A stretch of 64,000 bases of DNA from Allosalinactinospora lopnorensis (GCF_000981225.1 NZ_LAJC01000008.1:45889-109888); one strand, 5' to 3'; positions 1 to 9,477 are shown, counted from the stretch's first letter. Numbers and translations: made by a program. The notes: a model not told the origin generated them from the sequence alone.

Positions 1-355
1 AGCTGCCGAACAGCCAGGCGATGATCACCGCCTGCACCCGGCGGTCGGGGCTGATGCGCGTGAACGCCGCGCGGATCGACCGGATCGCCCCGCTGGCGTT
101 CAGCGTCGACAGCAGCAGTAGTGCACCGAAGACGATGTAGAGCAGACCGAGGGCGATGATGAAGCCCTCGATGGTCGACGCCGCGATCTCCAGCCACCCC
201 ACCTGCCAGACGAAGGCGGCGATGAGCACGACGACGACGTACCCCACGGGCATTGCGTACTTCGCGGGCCATCGCAGGCCTACCAGCAGCACACCGATCG
301 TGATGATCGGCAGCAGCGCCAATAGGCTCAGGACCGCCAGATTGTCGGTCAGCAT
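1..355 (-). CDS. lctP: L-lactate permease, LctP family (N-terminal part, gene runs off the window)
   Basis: The translated N-terminus begins MLTDNLAVLSLLALLPI and shows at least three hydrophobic segments in 118 residues, as expected for the start of an LctP/LldP lactate:proton symporter of the cytoplasmic membrane. The full-length family is around 550 residues, so most of the gene lies beyond the left edge. The ATG at 355 is preceded by GGAGAGGAA, a good ribosome site. It lies 41 bp downstream of the GntR regulator gene on the same strand, and beside divergent lutABC, which supports lactate as substrate. A glycolate permease of the same family is the main alternative. Confidence 0.8.
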   Translation of the reverse strand, partial: MLTDNLAVLSLLALLPIITIGVLLVGLRWPAKYAMPVGYVVVVLIAAFVWQVGWLEIAASTIEGFIIALGLLYIVFGALLLLSTLNASGAIRSIRAAFTRISPDRRVQAVIIAWLFGS

Positions 356-396
356 GGTGTTCCTCTCCGGGCGCGCGACACGCCACCACTAGCGCG

Positions 397-1098
397 TCAC
401 GGGTGTCCTTCTTCTGTCGGGGATCGACCGCTTTGCGACCACAACCTGGCGGCTCCGGCACGCATGACCGCCTCGGACGCGGCGAGGTGTTTTTCCAGCG
501 CGGCGCACGCACGATCGCAGTCGCCGTTCTGCAGCGCTTCCAGCACGGCCCGGTGCTCGCCCGATTTCGCGGCGACCGTCGGATCGTGCCGCTGCACCCA
601 GCCGATCACCAGCCGGACCTGGTCGGCCTGCATGTCCCAGGCGGCCAGCAGCCGACCGTTGCCCGCTATCGAGGCGATGTTGCGATGGAAAGCCAGGTCG
701 GCTTCGGTGGCCGAGGAACGGTCACCCTCGTCCAGAGCCATCTCAAGGGCGTCGAGGTCCTCGCTGAGCTCGGGAAGCATCGCGCGCACGTCCTCGTGAT
801 CAGCGGTCTGAAGCGAAAGCCGTTCGAGCACGCTACGCACCGTGTAGATCTCCGCTACGTCCTTGGTCGTGAGGGATACGACCCGGGCGCTGCGCCGGGA
901 GCTCAGTTCCACGAGCCCCACCCGCGCGAGCTCTGACAGAGCCGTCCGGACGGGGCCACGGCTCACTCCCAACCGCTGGGCGAGATCGGCCTCGACCAGA
1001 CGCTGGCCGGGAACCAGCTCGCCGAGCACGATGAGCTTGCGTAGCTCGGCGAAGACCTCCGCCCATAGCTCGGAGTGCTGCGGACCAATGAGTCGCAT
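397..1098 (-). CDS. GntR-family regulator with FCD ligand domain, likely lactate-responsive
   Basis: An N-terminal winged helix-turn-helix (RLGVSRGPVRTALSELA, about residues 40-57) is followed by an all-helical FCD effector domain. I chose the ATG at 1098 because AAAGG lies 7 bp upstream; an in-frame ATG at 1122 would add 8 residues but lacks a ribosome site. It lies between a lactate permease gene and divergent lutABC, the usual place of LldR/LutR-type regulators, so it probably controls both transcripts from the shared intergenic region. The exact effector is inference from the neighbours. Confidence 0.85.
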   Translation of the reverse strand: MRLIGPQHSELWAEVFAELRKLIVLGELVPGQRLVEADLAQRLGVSRGPVRTALSELARVGLVELSSRRSARVVSLTTKDVAEIYTVRSVLERLSLQTADHEDVRAMLPELSEDLDALEMALDEGDRSSATEADLAFHRNIASIAGNGRLLAAWDMQADQVRLVIGWVQRHDPTVAAKSGEHRAVLEALQNGDCDRACAALEKHLAASEAVMRAGAARLWSQSGRSPTEEGHP

Positions 1099-1278
1099 GC
1101 TCGCGACCTTTCGCTTCGTCATTTATCTCTGGGTGTGTATGATCTGTGCCACGCTAGAACTTGTCAACGGAGATCAGTTCTCAGATTTCGGTTAACTGTT
1201 TACCGGACCGAGGCGGCCCGAGGATGGATCACTCTCCCGGACCGCACTCGAACTCGCCGGCTGGAAGGGAGACCGGGC
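1099..1278. promoter_or_regulatory. Divergent control region between the GntR regulator and lutABC
   Basis: About 180 bp separate the two divergent starts. An imperfect palindrome GGTTAACTGTTTACC lies at 1190-1204, about 75 bp before lutA, and is a candidate operator. No clear -35/-10 pair stands out by eye, so assignment to the FCD regulator is inference. Confidence 0.35.
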
Positions 1279-2019
1279 ATGCGCATCGCGCTGTTCGTCA
1301 CCTGTCTCAACGACACCCTGTTCCCGGACACGGGGCGGGCGGTGGTGCGGCTGCTGGAGCGGCTGGGGCACGAGGTGGTCTTCCCCCGCGCGCAGACGTG
1401 CTGCGGGCAGATGCACTACAACACCGGCTACCGCCGGGAGGCCCAGCGCCTCGCGGCCCGGTTCGTCGAGACCTTCGAGGAGGCCGACGCGGTACTGGTG
1501 CCCTCCGGGTCGTGCGCGGCGATGGTGCGCGACAACTACCCCCGGCTGGGCACCGAGGGCAGCCTGCCGGAACGCGAGACCGCGGAGCTGGTACCGCGGG
1601 TGTACGACCTCTCGGAACTACTGGTGGACGTACTCGAGGTGGTCGATGTCGGGGCCTACTTCCCGCACACCGTCACCTACCACCCCACCTGCCACGGGCT
1701 GCGCCTGCTCGGCCTCGGGGACCGCCCCTACCGGCTGCTGCGGGCGGTCCGGGGCCTGGAACTGCTGGAGCTGGGCGGGGCGGCCGAGTGCTGCGGCTTC
1801 GGCGGCACCTTCGCGATGAAGAACGCCGACGTGTCGTCCGCCATGGGATGGGACAAGGCACGACAGGTGGCCCAGACCGGAGCGGAGGTGCTGTGCGCGG
1901 TGGACAACTCCTGCCTGATGCACATCGGCGGCACACTGAACCGCCAGCACTCCGGGGTACGCGCGATGCACCTGGCCGAGATCCTGGCCAGCACTGAGAA
2001 GGAGCCCGCACGCATATGA
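1279..2019 (+). CDS. lutA: LutA, cysteine-rich (CCG domain) subunit of the lactate utilisation complex
   Basis: This 246-residue protein has two CCG repeats, CCGQMHYNTGYR near residue 41 and ECCGFGGTFAM near residue 170, which bind iron-sulfur clusters in LutA/LldE and heterodisulfide-reductase-like proteins. With LutB and LutC it forms the cytoplasmic iron-sulfur system that oxidises L-lactate to pyruvate. The start at 1279 follows GGAAGGGAG; longer in-frame upstream sequence is not convincing. Its stop overlaps the lutB start (ATGA), so translation is probably coupled. Confidence 0.93.
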   Translation: MRIALFVTCLNDTLFPDTGRAVVRLLERLGHEVVFPRAQTCCGQMHYNTGYRREAQRLAARFVETFEEADAVLVPSGSCAAMVRDNYPRLGTEGSLPERETAELVPRVYDLSELLVDVLEVVDVGAYFPHTVTYHPTCHGLRLLGLGDRPYRLLRAVRGLELLELGGAAECCGFGGTFAMKNADVSSAMGWDKARQVAQTGAEVLCAVDNSCLMHIGGTLNRQHSGVRAMHLAEILASTEKEPARI

Positions 2020-3473
2020 GCAGAACCTTTATCGGGATGCCCGCCTTCCCCGCCGCCGCCACGGACGCCCTCCGCGACTCCCAACTGCGGCACAACCTGC
2101 GCAAGGCCACGCACACCATCCGCGACAAGCGGGACGGCGCCGTAGGCGAGCTCGATGACTGGGCGCAGATGCGCGCCGCCGGAAAGGCGATCAAGGACCG
2201 CACGCTGCGCCACCTCGACGTGTACCTGGAACGGCTGGAGGAGGCGGTCACCGCGGCCGGGGGAACCGTGCACTGGGCCGCCGACGCCGAGGAGGCCAAC
2301 GCCATCGTCACCGGCCTGATCCAGGACACGGGCGAGCGCGAGGTGGTCAAGGTCAAGTCGATGGCCACCCAGGAGATCGAGCTGAACAACGCCCTGGAGC
2401 GGGCCGGGATCAGCGCCTACGAGACCGATCTCGCCGAGCTGATCGTCCAGCTCGGCGACGACCTGCCGTCCCACATCCTGGTCCCGGCCATCCACCGCAA
2501 CCGGGCCGAGATCCGCGAGATCTTCCTGCGGAAGATGGGCGAGTGGGGCGTGCCCGCCCCCGAGAACCTGAGCGACCAGCCGGACGCGCTGGCCGAGGCC
2601 GCACGGGTGCACCTGCGCCAGAAGTTCCTGGACGCCAAGGTGGCGATCTCCGGGGCGAACTTCGCGGTGGCCGAGACCGGGACCCTGGTGGTCCTGGAGT
2701 CCGAGGGCAACGGGCGGATGTGCCTCACCCTGCCCGAGACGCTGATCTCCGTGGTCGGCATCGAGAAGATCGTCCCCACCTGGTCGGATCTCGAGGTGTT
2801 CCTGCAACTGCTGCCCCGCTCCTCCACCGGCGAGCGGATGAACCCCTACACCTCCACCTGGACCGGCCCCACCCCGGGTGACGGTCCACAGGAGTTCCAC
2901 CTCGTCCTGCTGGACAACGGGCGCAGCGACGTCCTCGCCGACAAGGTGGGCCGCCAGGCGCTGCGCTGTATCCGCTGCTCGGCCTGCCTGAACATCTGCC
3001 CGGTGTACGAGCGCACCGGCGGCCACGCCTACGGTTCGGTCTACCCCGGCCCTATCGGCGCCATCCTCAACCCGCAACTGCACGGGACCTCCGGTGAGGT
3101 GGACGCCTCGCTGCCGTACGCGTCCTCGTTGTGCGGGGCCTGCTACGAGGTGTGCCCCGTGGCCATCGACATCCCGGAGGTGCTGGTGCACCTGCGCGAG
3201 AAGGTCGCCTCCGGGCCCGGACACCGAACGGAGAAGGCCGCGATGAGCGCCACCGGGTGGATGTTCGGCGGCGACCGGCGGCTCGGCCTGGCCCAACGGG
3301 TGCTGTCGGCGACGCGCGCCCTGGCGCCCAAACGGATGCCCGGCCCGGCCTCGGCCTGGACCGATACCCGCGACCTGCCCGACATCCCCAAGGAGTCGTT
3401 CCGCCAGTGGTGGCGGGCGCGGGAGAAGGAGAGACAGCGGCGAGACGACGGTAAGGGAGGTGAGCGGCCATGA
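2016..3473 (+). CDS. lutB: LutB, iron-sulfur LUD-domain subunit of the lactate utilisation complex
   Basis: The 485-residue protein starts with a LUD domain and ends with a ferredoxin-like part containing CIRCSACLNICP near residue 317 and CGACYEVCP near residue 373, two four-cysteine [4Fe-4S] motifs. This is the standard LutB architecture and length. Both ends overlap neighbouring genes by ATGA (2016-2019 and 3470-3473), which makes a tight lutABC operon. A basic C-terminal tail rich in Arg and Glu follows the cluster domain. Confidence 0.94.
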   Translation: MSRTFIGMPAFPAAATDALRDSQLRHNLRKATHTIRDKRDGAVGELDDWAQMRAAGKAIKDRTLRHLDVYLERLEEAVTAAGGTVHWAADAEEANAIVTGLIQDTGEREVVKVKSMATQEIELNNALERAGISAYETDLAELIVQLGDDLPSHILVPAIHRNRAEIREIFLRKMGEWGVPAPENLSDQPDALAEAARVHLRQKFLDAKVAISGANFAVAETGTLVVLESEGNGRMCLTLPETLISVVGIEKIVPTWSDLEVFLQLLPRSSTGERMNPYTSTWTGPTPGDGPQEFHLVLLDNGRSDVLADKVGRQALRCIRCSACLNICPVYERTGGHAYGSVYPGPIGAILNPQLHGTSGEVDASLPYASSLCGACYEVCPVAIDIPEVLVHLREKVASGPGHRTEKAAMSATGWMFGGDRRLGLAQRVLSATRALAPKRMPGPASAWTDTRDLPDIPKESFRQWWRAREKERQRRDDGKGGERP

Positions 3474-4099
3474 CCGGCTCGCGCGAGAAGGTCCTGGGCA
3501 AGATCCGTGCGGCGCTGGCCGACGTGCCGCGCGAGGAGCGGCCTGAAGACGTGGACGTGCCACGCGGTTACGCCCCCTCGCACAGCGACGACACGATCCC
3601 GCTCCTGACCGACCGGCTTGAGGACTACAAGGCGGTCGTGCACCAGGTCTCGGCCGGCGACCTGCCGGACGCGATCGCCACGGCCCTGAAGCGCCGCTCA
3701 CTCGAACGGATCGCCGTCCCGCCGGACCTGCCCGCCGAGTGGACGGCATCAGCCCCGGTGACGCTCGTGCGCGACGACGGGTTGAGCATCCCCCAACTCG
3801 ACTCGGTCGACGGCGTCATCACCGGTTGCGCCGTGGCCATCGCCGAAACCGGGACCATCGTCCTGGACGCCGGTGCCGCGCAGGGCCGGCGCGCAATCTC
3901 ACTCGTCCCCGACTACCACCTGTGCGTCGTACGCGCCGACCAGGTCGTCAACGGCGTCCCGGAGGCCATCTCCCGCCTCGATCCGCAGCGCCCGCTGACC
4001 TGGATCAGCGGGCCGTCGGCCACCAGCGACATCGAACTGGACCGGGTGGAGGGCGTACACGGCCCGCGCACCCTCGAAGTCCTCGTCGAGGAGGCCTGA
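3470..4099 (+). CDS. lutC: LutC, LUD-domain subunit of the lactate utilisation complex
   Basis: This 209-residue protein is a single LUD domain with the family motif CAVAIAETGTIVLDAG near residues 123-138 and the C-terminal ISGPSATSDIEL segment, which is typical of LutC/YkgG. It has no cysteine cluster motif. The start overlaps the lutB stop, and a ribosome site GGGAGGTGAGCGG lies before it. It closes the lutABC operon; the next feature is a tRNA 214 bp downstream. Confidence 0.93.
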   Translation: MTGSREKVLGKIRAALADVPREERPEDVDVPRGYAPSHSDDTIPLLTDRLEDYKAVVHQVSAGDLPDAIATALKRRSLERIAVPPDLPAEWTASAPVTLVRDDGLSIPQLDSVDGVITGCAVAIAETGTIVLDAGAAQGRRAISLVPDYHLCVVRADQVVNGVPEAISRLDPQRPLTWISGPSATSDIELDRVEGVHGPRTLEVLVEEA

Positions 4100-4313
4100 C
4101 AGGAATACCGCCCGGCAGGGCGGCCATTGGCCGTCACAGCGGCCCACCGAGGGGGCCGCGCGGGGGCCCGCGTCGCCGCGTCGCCGCCCTGTCGGCCCCT
4201 GTCGGCTCCCTCACCCCGCCCGGATAAGACGGTGAAAGCGCTCCATTCTGCGTGGTAGAGTCTTACTCGGCCAGCGGGGGCGGCACACATCCCGAGGCCG
4301 GACAACCGAACCA

Positions 4314-4386
4314 GCGCTCGTAGCTCAATGGATAGAGCATCTGACTACGGATCAGAAGGTTGGGGGTTCGAATCCTCCCGAGCGCG
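4314..4386 (+). tRNA. tRNA-Arg(ACG)
   Basis: A complete cloverleaf can be folded: acceptor GCGCTCG/CGAGCGC, D arm GCTC/GAGC, anticodon stem TCTGA/TCAGA with loop CTACGGA (anticodon ACG), T arm GGGGG/CCTCC with loop TTCGAAT, discriminator G4386. No CCA is encoded. It is the integration target of the adjacent element: the copy here is intact, because the element restored the 3' end on integration. Confidence 0.96.
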
Positions 4387-4388
4387 CC
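4345..4388 (+). repeat. attL core (44 bp, overlaps the tRNA-Arg 3' half)
   Basis: The 44 bases from the anticodon loop to two bases past the discriminator are identical to 14268-14311. The match stops at once on both sides. It is the attachment core left by site-specific recombination. Confidence 0.93.
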
Positions 4389-4407
4389 GCCTTGAGACAG
4401 CGAAGAT

Positions 4408-4442
4408 AAGGCCCGACCTGCGAAAACAGGCCGGGCCTTTTC
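4408..4442 (+). terminator. Rho-independent terminator downstream of tRNA-Arg
   Basis: AAGGCCCGACCTG (4408-4420) pairs with CAGGCCGGGCCTT (4427-4439) with one mismatch and a 6-base loop, followed by TTTT with the last stem bases. It lies inside the element and would give the tRNA a new terminator after insertion. Confidence 0.7.
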
Positions 4443-4479
4443 TTGTGTGGACCGGTCCCGATCGCGGAACCGGGCTTTC

Positions 4480-4498
4480 TGCTAACAGGCTTGCTAAC
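4480..4498 (+). promoter_or_regulatory. Candidate integrase arm-type sites, left end
   Basis: TGCTAAC occurs at 4480-4486 and again at 4492-4498, a 12-bp period. A matching pair with the same period lies near attR (14142-14160). Placement about 90-110 bp inside the core suits arm binding sites of a tyrosine recombinase; no binding evidence is available. Confidence 0.4.
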
Positions 4499-4503
4499 AC
4501 GCG

Positions 4504-5757
4504 CTACCCGGCGTTCCGGAGGATGCCCGCGAAGGTCTCGGCCACCGACGCCGCCTGCTCGTCGATCACGTGGGCGTAGACCCGCAGCGTGATCGACGGA
4601 TCCCCGTGCCCGAATCGGGCCGCCACCACGTGGACCGGAACCCCGGCGAGGAGCAGCGTGGTCGCGTGGATGTGCCGAAGGTCGTGCAGCCGGGCACGCG
4701 GAAGCGGTTCGGCCGGCTTGGGCCCCTTGGCCGGTTCGTTGTAGCGCCGGAGCATGGTGGACATGAGCGAGGACACCGTGTCCGGGTGCACCGGCTCGCC
4801 CCACCCGGTGGTAAACACGTAGTCCTCTGTCCCGCGCCACTCCTCCCCCACCGCCAGCCGGTCCTCGATCTGCCGCTGCCGGTGCGCCTTCAGCACGGCC
4901 ACGGTGTCGGGGTCGATGCTCACCACCCGGGAACGGCCGCTCTTGGTCGTGCCCTCGACCCGCTTGCCGTCGATGAACGACGCCGTTCCGGTAATGCGGA
5001 TCTCGCTCGCCTCCAGGTCGACATCGAACCAGCGCAGGTTGAGCAGTTCGCCGCGGCGAGCCCCCGTGTAGGCGGCCACGTGGAAGAAAGCGTGCAGCCG
5101 GTGACGGCTCGCCACCTCGGTGAGGAATTGCCGAAGCTGCGCCGGTGTCCACACCGATCCTGGTTCTTTGGACTGCTTGCGCGGACGCTTCGCGCGTTCG
5201 ACCGGATTGGACGCGATGAGCTGTTCGACCTCAACCGCGTCCCGGAACGCCCGGCGCAGCACGGCGTGAACGTACTCCACCGTGCGCGGTGAGAGCCCCT
5301 TACCGTCGCGTCCACCGGTTGCCGAAAGCTCGCGGTAGAACTTCGTGATGGTGGCGGGACGGACCGCCTGGATCCGATGCTCACCGAGACGCGGAAGCAC
5401 GTACCGGTTGATCAGGAAGCGGTACATGTACAGCGTCTTCGGCTTGATCTCGACCCCATGTGTCTCGATCCACTCTTCGAGGTATTCGGCCACCGTGACG
5501 CGGTTGCGGTCGATGTACTCGCCCCGGCGGGCCTTGACCCGGGCTTCGTCGCGCGCCGCTTTGGCCTCCTCCTCCGTGGGGAACCCGCCGACCCACTTCG
5601 GCTTGCTCACGCCGGTTTCGGGGTCGGTGACGCGGATGACGTAGGACCAGGTGTTCCCCCTCTTCATCACGCCGTCGCGGAGCTTCGGCCGCTTCTTTCC
5701 GCTACCGGTTCCGTTGTCCTCCGGCCCGTCCGGAGTCGCGATCGCCGTCTTCGCCAT
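4504..5757 (-). CDS. int: Tyrosine site-specific recombinase (integrase) of the AICE
   Basis: The 417-residue protein has an N-terminal arm-binding region, a SAM-like core-binding domain (about 90-185) and a C-terminal catalytic domain. The active-site residues are visible: Arg in TGARRGE (about 234), His and Arg in LHDLRH (358, 361), His in GHGD (384) and the nucleophile Tyr394 in RVYAHV. It lies next to attL and reads toward it, as in SLP1 and pSAM2. Its start overlaps the excisionase stop, so int and xis are co-translated. Confidence 0.95.
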   Translation of the reverse strand: MAKTAIATPDGPEDNGTGSGKKRPKLRDGVMKRGNTWSYVIRVTDPETGVSKPKWVGGFPTEEEAKAARDEARVKARRGEYIDRNRVTVAEYLEEWIETHGVEIKPKTLYMYRFLINRYVLPRLGEHRIQAVRPATITKFYRELSATGGRDGKGLSPRTVEYVHAVLRRAFRDAVEVEQLIASNPVERAKRPRKQSKEPGSVWTPAQLRQFLTEVASRHRLHAFFHVAAYTGARRGELLNLRWFDVDLEASEIRITGTASFIDGKRVEGTTKSGRSRVVSIDPDTVAVLKAHRQRQIEDRLAVGEEWRGTEDYVFTTGWGEPVHPDTVSSLMSTMLRRYNEPAKGPKPAEPLPRARLHDLRHIHATTLLLAGVPVHVVAARFGHGDPSITLRVYAHVIDEQAASVAETFAGILRNAG

Positions 5758-5951
5758 CAGGCCGCGACCTCCTCAGCGTCCAGGCGCGAGGAGATGTAGA
5801 CATCCAGCGCTTCGACCGGGACACGTCGAGAGCCGTCGATCTTCAGCGAACGCACGACGCCGACAGCGATCAGCTCATAGAGCTTGCTCCGGGAGATCGC
5901 CAGCGCCCGAGCTGCTTCCGGGACGGTCAACAGCAGTCGTGAGGGGGTCAT
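5757..5951 (-). CDS. xis: Excisionase-like helix-turn-helix protein
   Basis: This 64-residue protein contains a MerR-like helix-turn-helix (LTVPEAARALAISRSKLYEL) and a wing with SRRVPVEAL, typical of AICE excisionases (DUF/HTH_17 family). It overlaps rep upstream (ATGA) and int downstream (TGATG). By analogy it binds the attachment arms and directs the integrase toward excision. Confidence 0.88.
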   Translation of the reverse strand: MTPSRLLLTVPEAARALAISRSKLYELIAVGVVRSLKIDGSRRVPVEALDVYISSRLDAEEVAA

Positions 5952-7629
5952 GCTGCTTCTCCAATTGCCGAGTGTTGGTGTTGCCGAGCGGTGTCGAGTT
6001 GCGCGCGCCGTTGTAAGGCCTCACCCACGGCGCGTAGTAGGCGTTGCTCGCGGGGAGGCACATCGGGATCCGTGGGGCGAGCCAGCTCCCAGACCTCATT
6101 GCCGGACGGAACGCGCAAAGGGACGGCGGCGGCCTGGTCCTGGTCGTGCTCGGTGTCGCCGTCGGGGTTGACGCCGAGTTGTTCGAGAACCCAGGTCAGC
6201 CGGTCGGCTTTGTGGTCGGCGAGGGTTTTGTTGGACCACTTGCGCGAGACCAGCACGCGGCGCCCGGCGTAGCGAGGTGTTCGCGTTTGTGGGCTTTGGA
6301 GCGGCAGAAGCCGGGGCGCAGGCCCTCTTTGGGCTCTTGGGGTTGGATGCCGTAGCGCAGCCAGTTGGAGCACCGGGGCGAGCAGGGTTCGAACCGCAGC
6401 GCCTCGGTCAGCCGGTCCACGTGGTGCTGTTGGGCATTCGTCTTGATCTCGTGGCATTCGGCGATGTCCTTGGTCAGGTACTTCGCCAGGTAGCGCACAC
6501 ACCGGTCCGCATCCTCCGAACCCGCAAGGACGCCCTTTGCGTCCACCTGGGGTCCGAAGCGCACCACGTGCATGGGTTCGGCGTCCGGATCGGCGTCGAG
6601 GGCGTCCAGGGCCTCATCCCAGGTGGGCAACACCTCACCGGTTGCCGGGTCGACATAGTTCCCCGTTGCCTCATCAAAGACCGGAACGTGTGAACCCTCG
6701 TACTTCACCTCTTCCGCCTTGGGCCACCACACCTGGTGGTAGGTCGCCGCCGCGATCTGCCGGAGTTCGGCCCGGGGGAGGGTGCCCCTCGTTGCCATGT
6801 GCAGGTGCGGGGCCAGCCGGCGTTGCGGCTCCACCGAGGCGAAGTACTGCACGTCGAAGCCGGCCACCCGCCGCAAATTCTGCACGAACCGGTCCACCAG
6901 CTTGGCGAAGTGCAGCGCATCCCGGGCGGCACGCCGGTAGTCATAGGTCGCCGGATCCACCGGGGTGCCATCGCTTTTCACCCGCCCGTAGGAGTTCAGG
7001 GTCAGCGTGAGGAACAGCGAAGGGCGGAACACCTTGCCCGAGGCGGGATCCTCGAAGGCGCGGCCCACGGTGCGCCGGACCATGGGTCGTTTGGGAAGAT
7101 CCGGGGCATCCTGGCGCCGTTTGGTGGAGCGCACCCGCCGCGGCTTGGACGAGCCCGCCGAGGAGGAGCCCGGAGCCACCGAACCGCGCAACCCCGAGGC
7201 CGAGATCTCCTCGTCCAGGTCAGCAATGACCGCATCCAGCGCCGCGAGCTGGTCAGGGTCAGCGGCACCGGAGGCGGCGAGCTGGTCGCGTTGGGCGGTG
7301 ACCATGGCGCGCTGTTCCACCCAGGAGCGCTGCACCTCGGAGGGGTCGTCCGGTTCGCTCACCGGTTCTTCGGCCAGGTGCCAGCCCTCCTCGCACTGGC
7401 TGCGCCGAATCGAGCGCTTACGCTTGGCACAGGCCGGACACCGCGACTCCAGCGTCGAGCCGCACGGCACGTCCACGATCTCGGAGGCCCCGGTTTCGGT
7501 GTCGGTGCGCCGCAGCGACACCGGCCGGATGCACACCCCCTTGTCGGTGGCCACTTGTTCGGCCACCTCGCGGGCGAGGGGTTGCGCCTGGCGTTCGGCC
7601 CGGGTGCTCTTGCCGGTCGGGGTGGGCAT
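5948..7629 (-). pseudogene. RepSA-type replication initiator, frameshifted near 6270
   Basis: The N-terminal 480 residues (start ATG 7629, TGATG overlap with tra) show cysteine pairs, LFLTLTLNSYGRV, and an HLHMATRG motif like the HUH-type nickase core of rolling-circle initiators. The reading frame then runs into AAC-WSRASG and stops at 6196. The family's expected continuation YAGRRVLVSRKWSNKTLADH lies in another frame and ends at 5948, overlapping xis. One missing base just before TAC at 6270-6275 restores a continuous protein. It is either a true frameshift or a consensus error. Confidence 0.85.
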
Positions 7630-9068
7630 CAGGCAACCCCCTCCCCCGACACCGAACACAGCCGGCGCGGTCCGTACTCGTCTGCCATCGCCTCGATGTC
7701 GGTATCGGCGACGTAGGCGGCGCGTACCCGCACCGGCACCGGGGATCCCTCCAGGCGCACGAAGGCCACACCGGGAACCTCAGGGGCGATCAGGTGGGCG
7801 TTGGCGCCGCGATCACGCGCATCCTCGCCGAGCACCATGTCCACCTGGGAAGCCTCGTCCAGGCGAAGGGCTACCTTGTCGGGGAAGAGGTTGCGCAGGT
7901 TCATCACCTCCTTGCGCGGATCCTGCAACGCCGCCAGCACCGCGAACCCGACCGAACGGCCTTGAGAGGTGAGTGTGGCGATGGCGTTCTCCGCGCGGCG
8001 GCGGATGTCGCGATCGGGGTGGTAGGCGGTCAGGAAGGCCACCTCATCGAGCACCACCGCCACGAACGGATCATCCGTGGTGGGAGTGTGCGTGCGCTGT
8101 TTCCCGGCGTAGCGCGCGGCCCGCTCCTGCATCTCCGCTACAGCGGTTTCGAGCAGGGCCACCGCCGCCTCAGCGGTGTCGGCATAGCGGGCGAACAGGG
8201 AACGGCCGTAGGACAGCTCCATGCGCTTGGGATCGATCGCCCACACCTGCGCCGTCCCATCAGCCAGAGCCGGGAGCATCGCCCGAATCGCCGACCAGAT
8301 CACCGAGCCCTTACCGGCCCCGGTCACCCCGACCGTGAGCACGTGCGTGCCGTGCAGCCGCATCCGCCACGTCTGGCCGTCTTCCCGCAGCCCCATCGGC
8401 AGCGCCGTCAGATCCACTTCCTCAGGCACGGGCAGCGCATCGAGGGGGTCGGCCAGGGTGTCACGCCGAGGAAACTCCAACACCACCTCACGCGGCCCCA
8501 GCACCGTCACCCGGCACGACGGGGCGGCGAAGCCGTGCGCCAGCTCGACCACCCGCTGTTCAAAGTCGGCCGGGGCGGTACCGGCCACCAGCTTCACCCG
8601 GACCCGATCCGCCCACTCGGTGCAGGTGACCTTCCTGATCTGGGGCAGGTATTGGCGTTCCTGATAGGACTCGGCCAACCCCGCCACGACGAGCACCGGT
8701 TGCCAGTGCCGCCGGTAATTCCAGAACCACCGCCAGGCGGCCAACACCCGCAACACCACCAGGGACCGGAACGTGTGCGGCCAGCGCCACCGCCACCCGA
8801 TCAGCCCCGCACCGGCCAGCGTGGCCAGGATGGCCAGCGGCACCCAGCCGAGATGGGAGGCGACGAGCACGGCCAATGTCGCCGAGGCGACCGCGATGGG
8901 GAACCGGAAGGGCAGCAGCGCCACCAGCCGCAGGAGTCGGTAGATCCACCGGATAAGGATCAGAATGCCCGGCGTCTCCACGACCGGTGTCCTGAAACGG
9001 ATGCTCTGCGCCGGAACCGGAGTGGTGGGCTGCACCTGAGTGGCCCCGGCGTTCCTGTCACGCAACAT
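7629..9068 (-). CDS. FtsK/SpoIIIE-type DNA translocase, conjugative transfer protein (Tra)
   Basis: This 479-residue protein has two or three N-terminal hydrophobic segments (about 34-95) and a C-terminal motor domain with Walker A GVTGAGKGS (247-255) and Walker B VVLDEV (338-343). It fits the single-protein hexameric pump that moves double-stranded DNA between mycelia in Streptomyces plasmids and AICEs. No pair of spd (spread) genes is obvious next to it. Its stop overlaps the rep start. Confidence 0.9.
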   Translation of the reverse strand: MLRDRNAGATQVQPTTPVPAQSIRFRTPVVETPGILILIRWIYRLLRLVALLPFRFPIAVASATLAVLVASHLGWVPLAILATLAGAGLIGWRWRWPHTFRSLVVLRVLAAWRWFWNYRRHWQPVLVVAGLAESYQERQYLPQIRKVTCTEWADRVRVKLVAGTAPADFEQRVVELAHGFAAPSCRVTVLGPREVVLEFPRRDTLADPLDALPVPEEVDLTALPMGLREDGQTWRMRLHGTHVLTVGVTGAGKGSVIWSAIRAMLPALADGTAQVWAIDPKRMELSYGRSLFARYADTAEAAVALLETAVAEMQERAARYAGKQRTHTPTTDDPFVAVVLDEVAFLTAYHPDRDIRRRAENAIATLTSQGRSVGFAVLAALQDPRKEVMNLRNLFPDKVALRLDEASQVDMVLGEDARDRGANAHLIAPEVPGVAFVRLEGSPVPVRVRAAYVADTDIEAMADEYGPRRLCSVSGEGVA

Positions 9069-9168
9069 AAGCTGAACACACCTCTTCCACGGTCTTTAGC
9101 GAGGTTCGGGAGGGGGTAAGGGGCGGCCGAAGGTGTTGGCGCACCAGGCCGCCCCGCCTGTCAGTCGG

Positions 9169-9477
9169 TCAGGCCGCGCCGGTATCTCCCTCGGCGGCGG
9201 TGCGCGCGTGCAGCTCTTCCAGCGCGGCCAGGAAGTGCTTCGCCTGCGAGGCCAGCTCGCCAGCGAACGCCAGATCCTCCGCTGTCACCGCGCCGTCGTG
9301 GTCGCGGCAGGTCACCGAGACATAGATCCCGCGCGAGGCCAGGGCCAAAATCGGCTTACTGTCGGCGTAGGTGTGGCAGTAGACCGCCACATCGGAGCGA
9401 CACGCAAGCCCAGCGATCCCCGCGAGGCCTCCGGCCCGCCCGGAGCCGCAGCCGTCCAGCGCCCACCCATCAGGCAC
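9169..9477 (-). CDS. Small hypothetical AICE protein, 102 residues
   Basis: I placed the start at GTG 9477, which overlaps the stop of the upstream 140-residue gene. The protein has a helical C-terminal half (AFAGELASQAKHFLAALEELHA) and a middle with RSDVAVYCHTYADSKPIL. I do not recognise a named family. Its position between the tra gene and the conserved 140-residue protein suggests a transfer or replication accessory role. Confidence 0.6.
   Translation of the reverse strand: MPDGWALDGCGSGRAGGLAGIAGLACRSDVAVYCHTYADSKPILALASRGIYVSVTCRDHDGAVTAEDLAFAGELASQAKHFLAALEELHARTAAEGDTGAA

Noticed and set aside
1728..3749. Very long open frame antisense to lutABC
   Set aside because: It is a GC-driven shadow of real genes with clear families on the other strand. 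Similar antisense frames occur opposite 30299-32323, 27472-28758 and 48059-50821.
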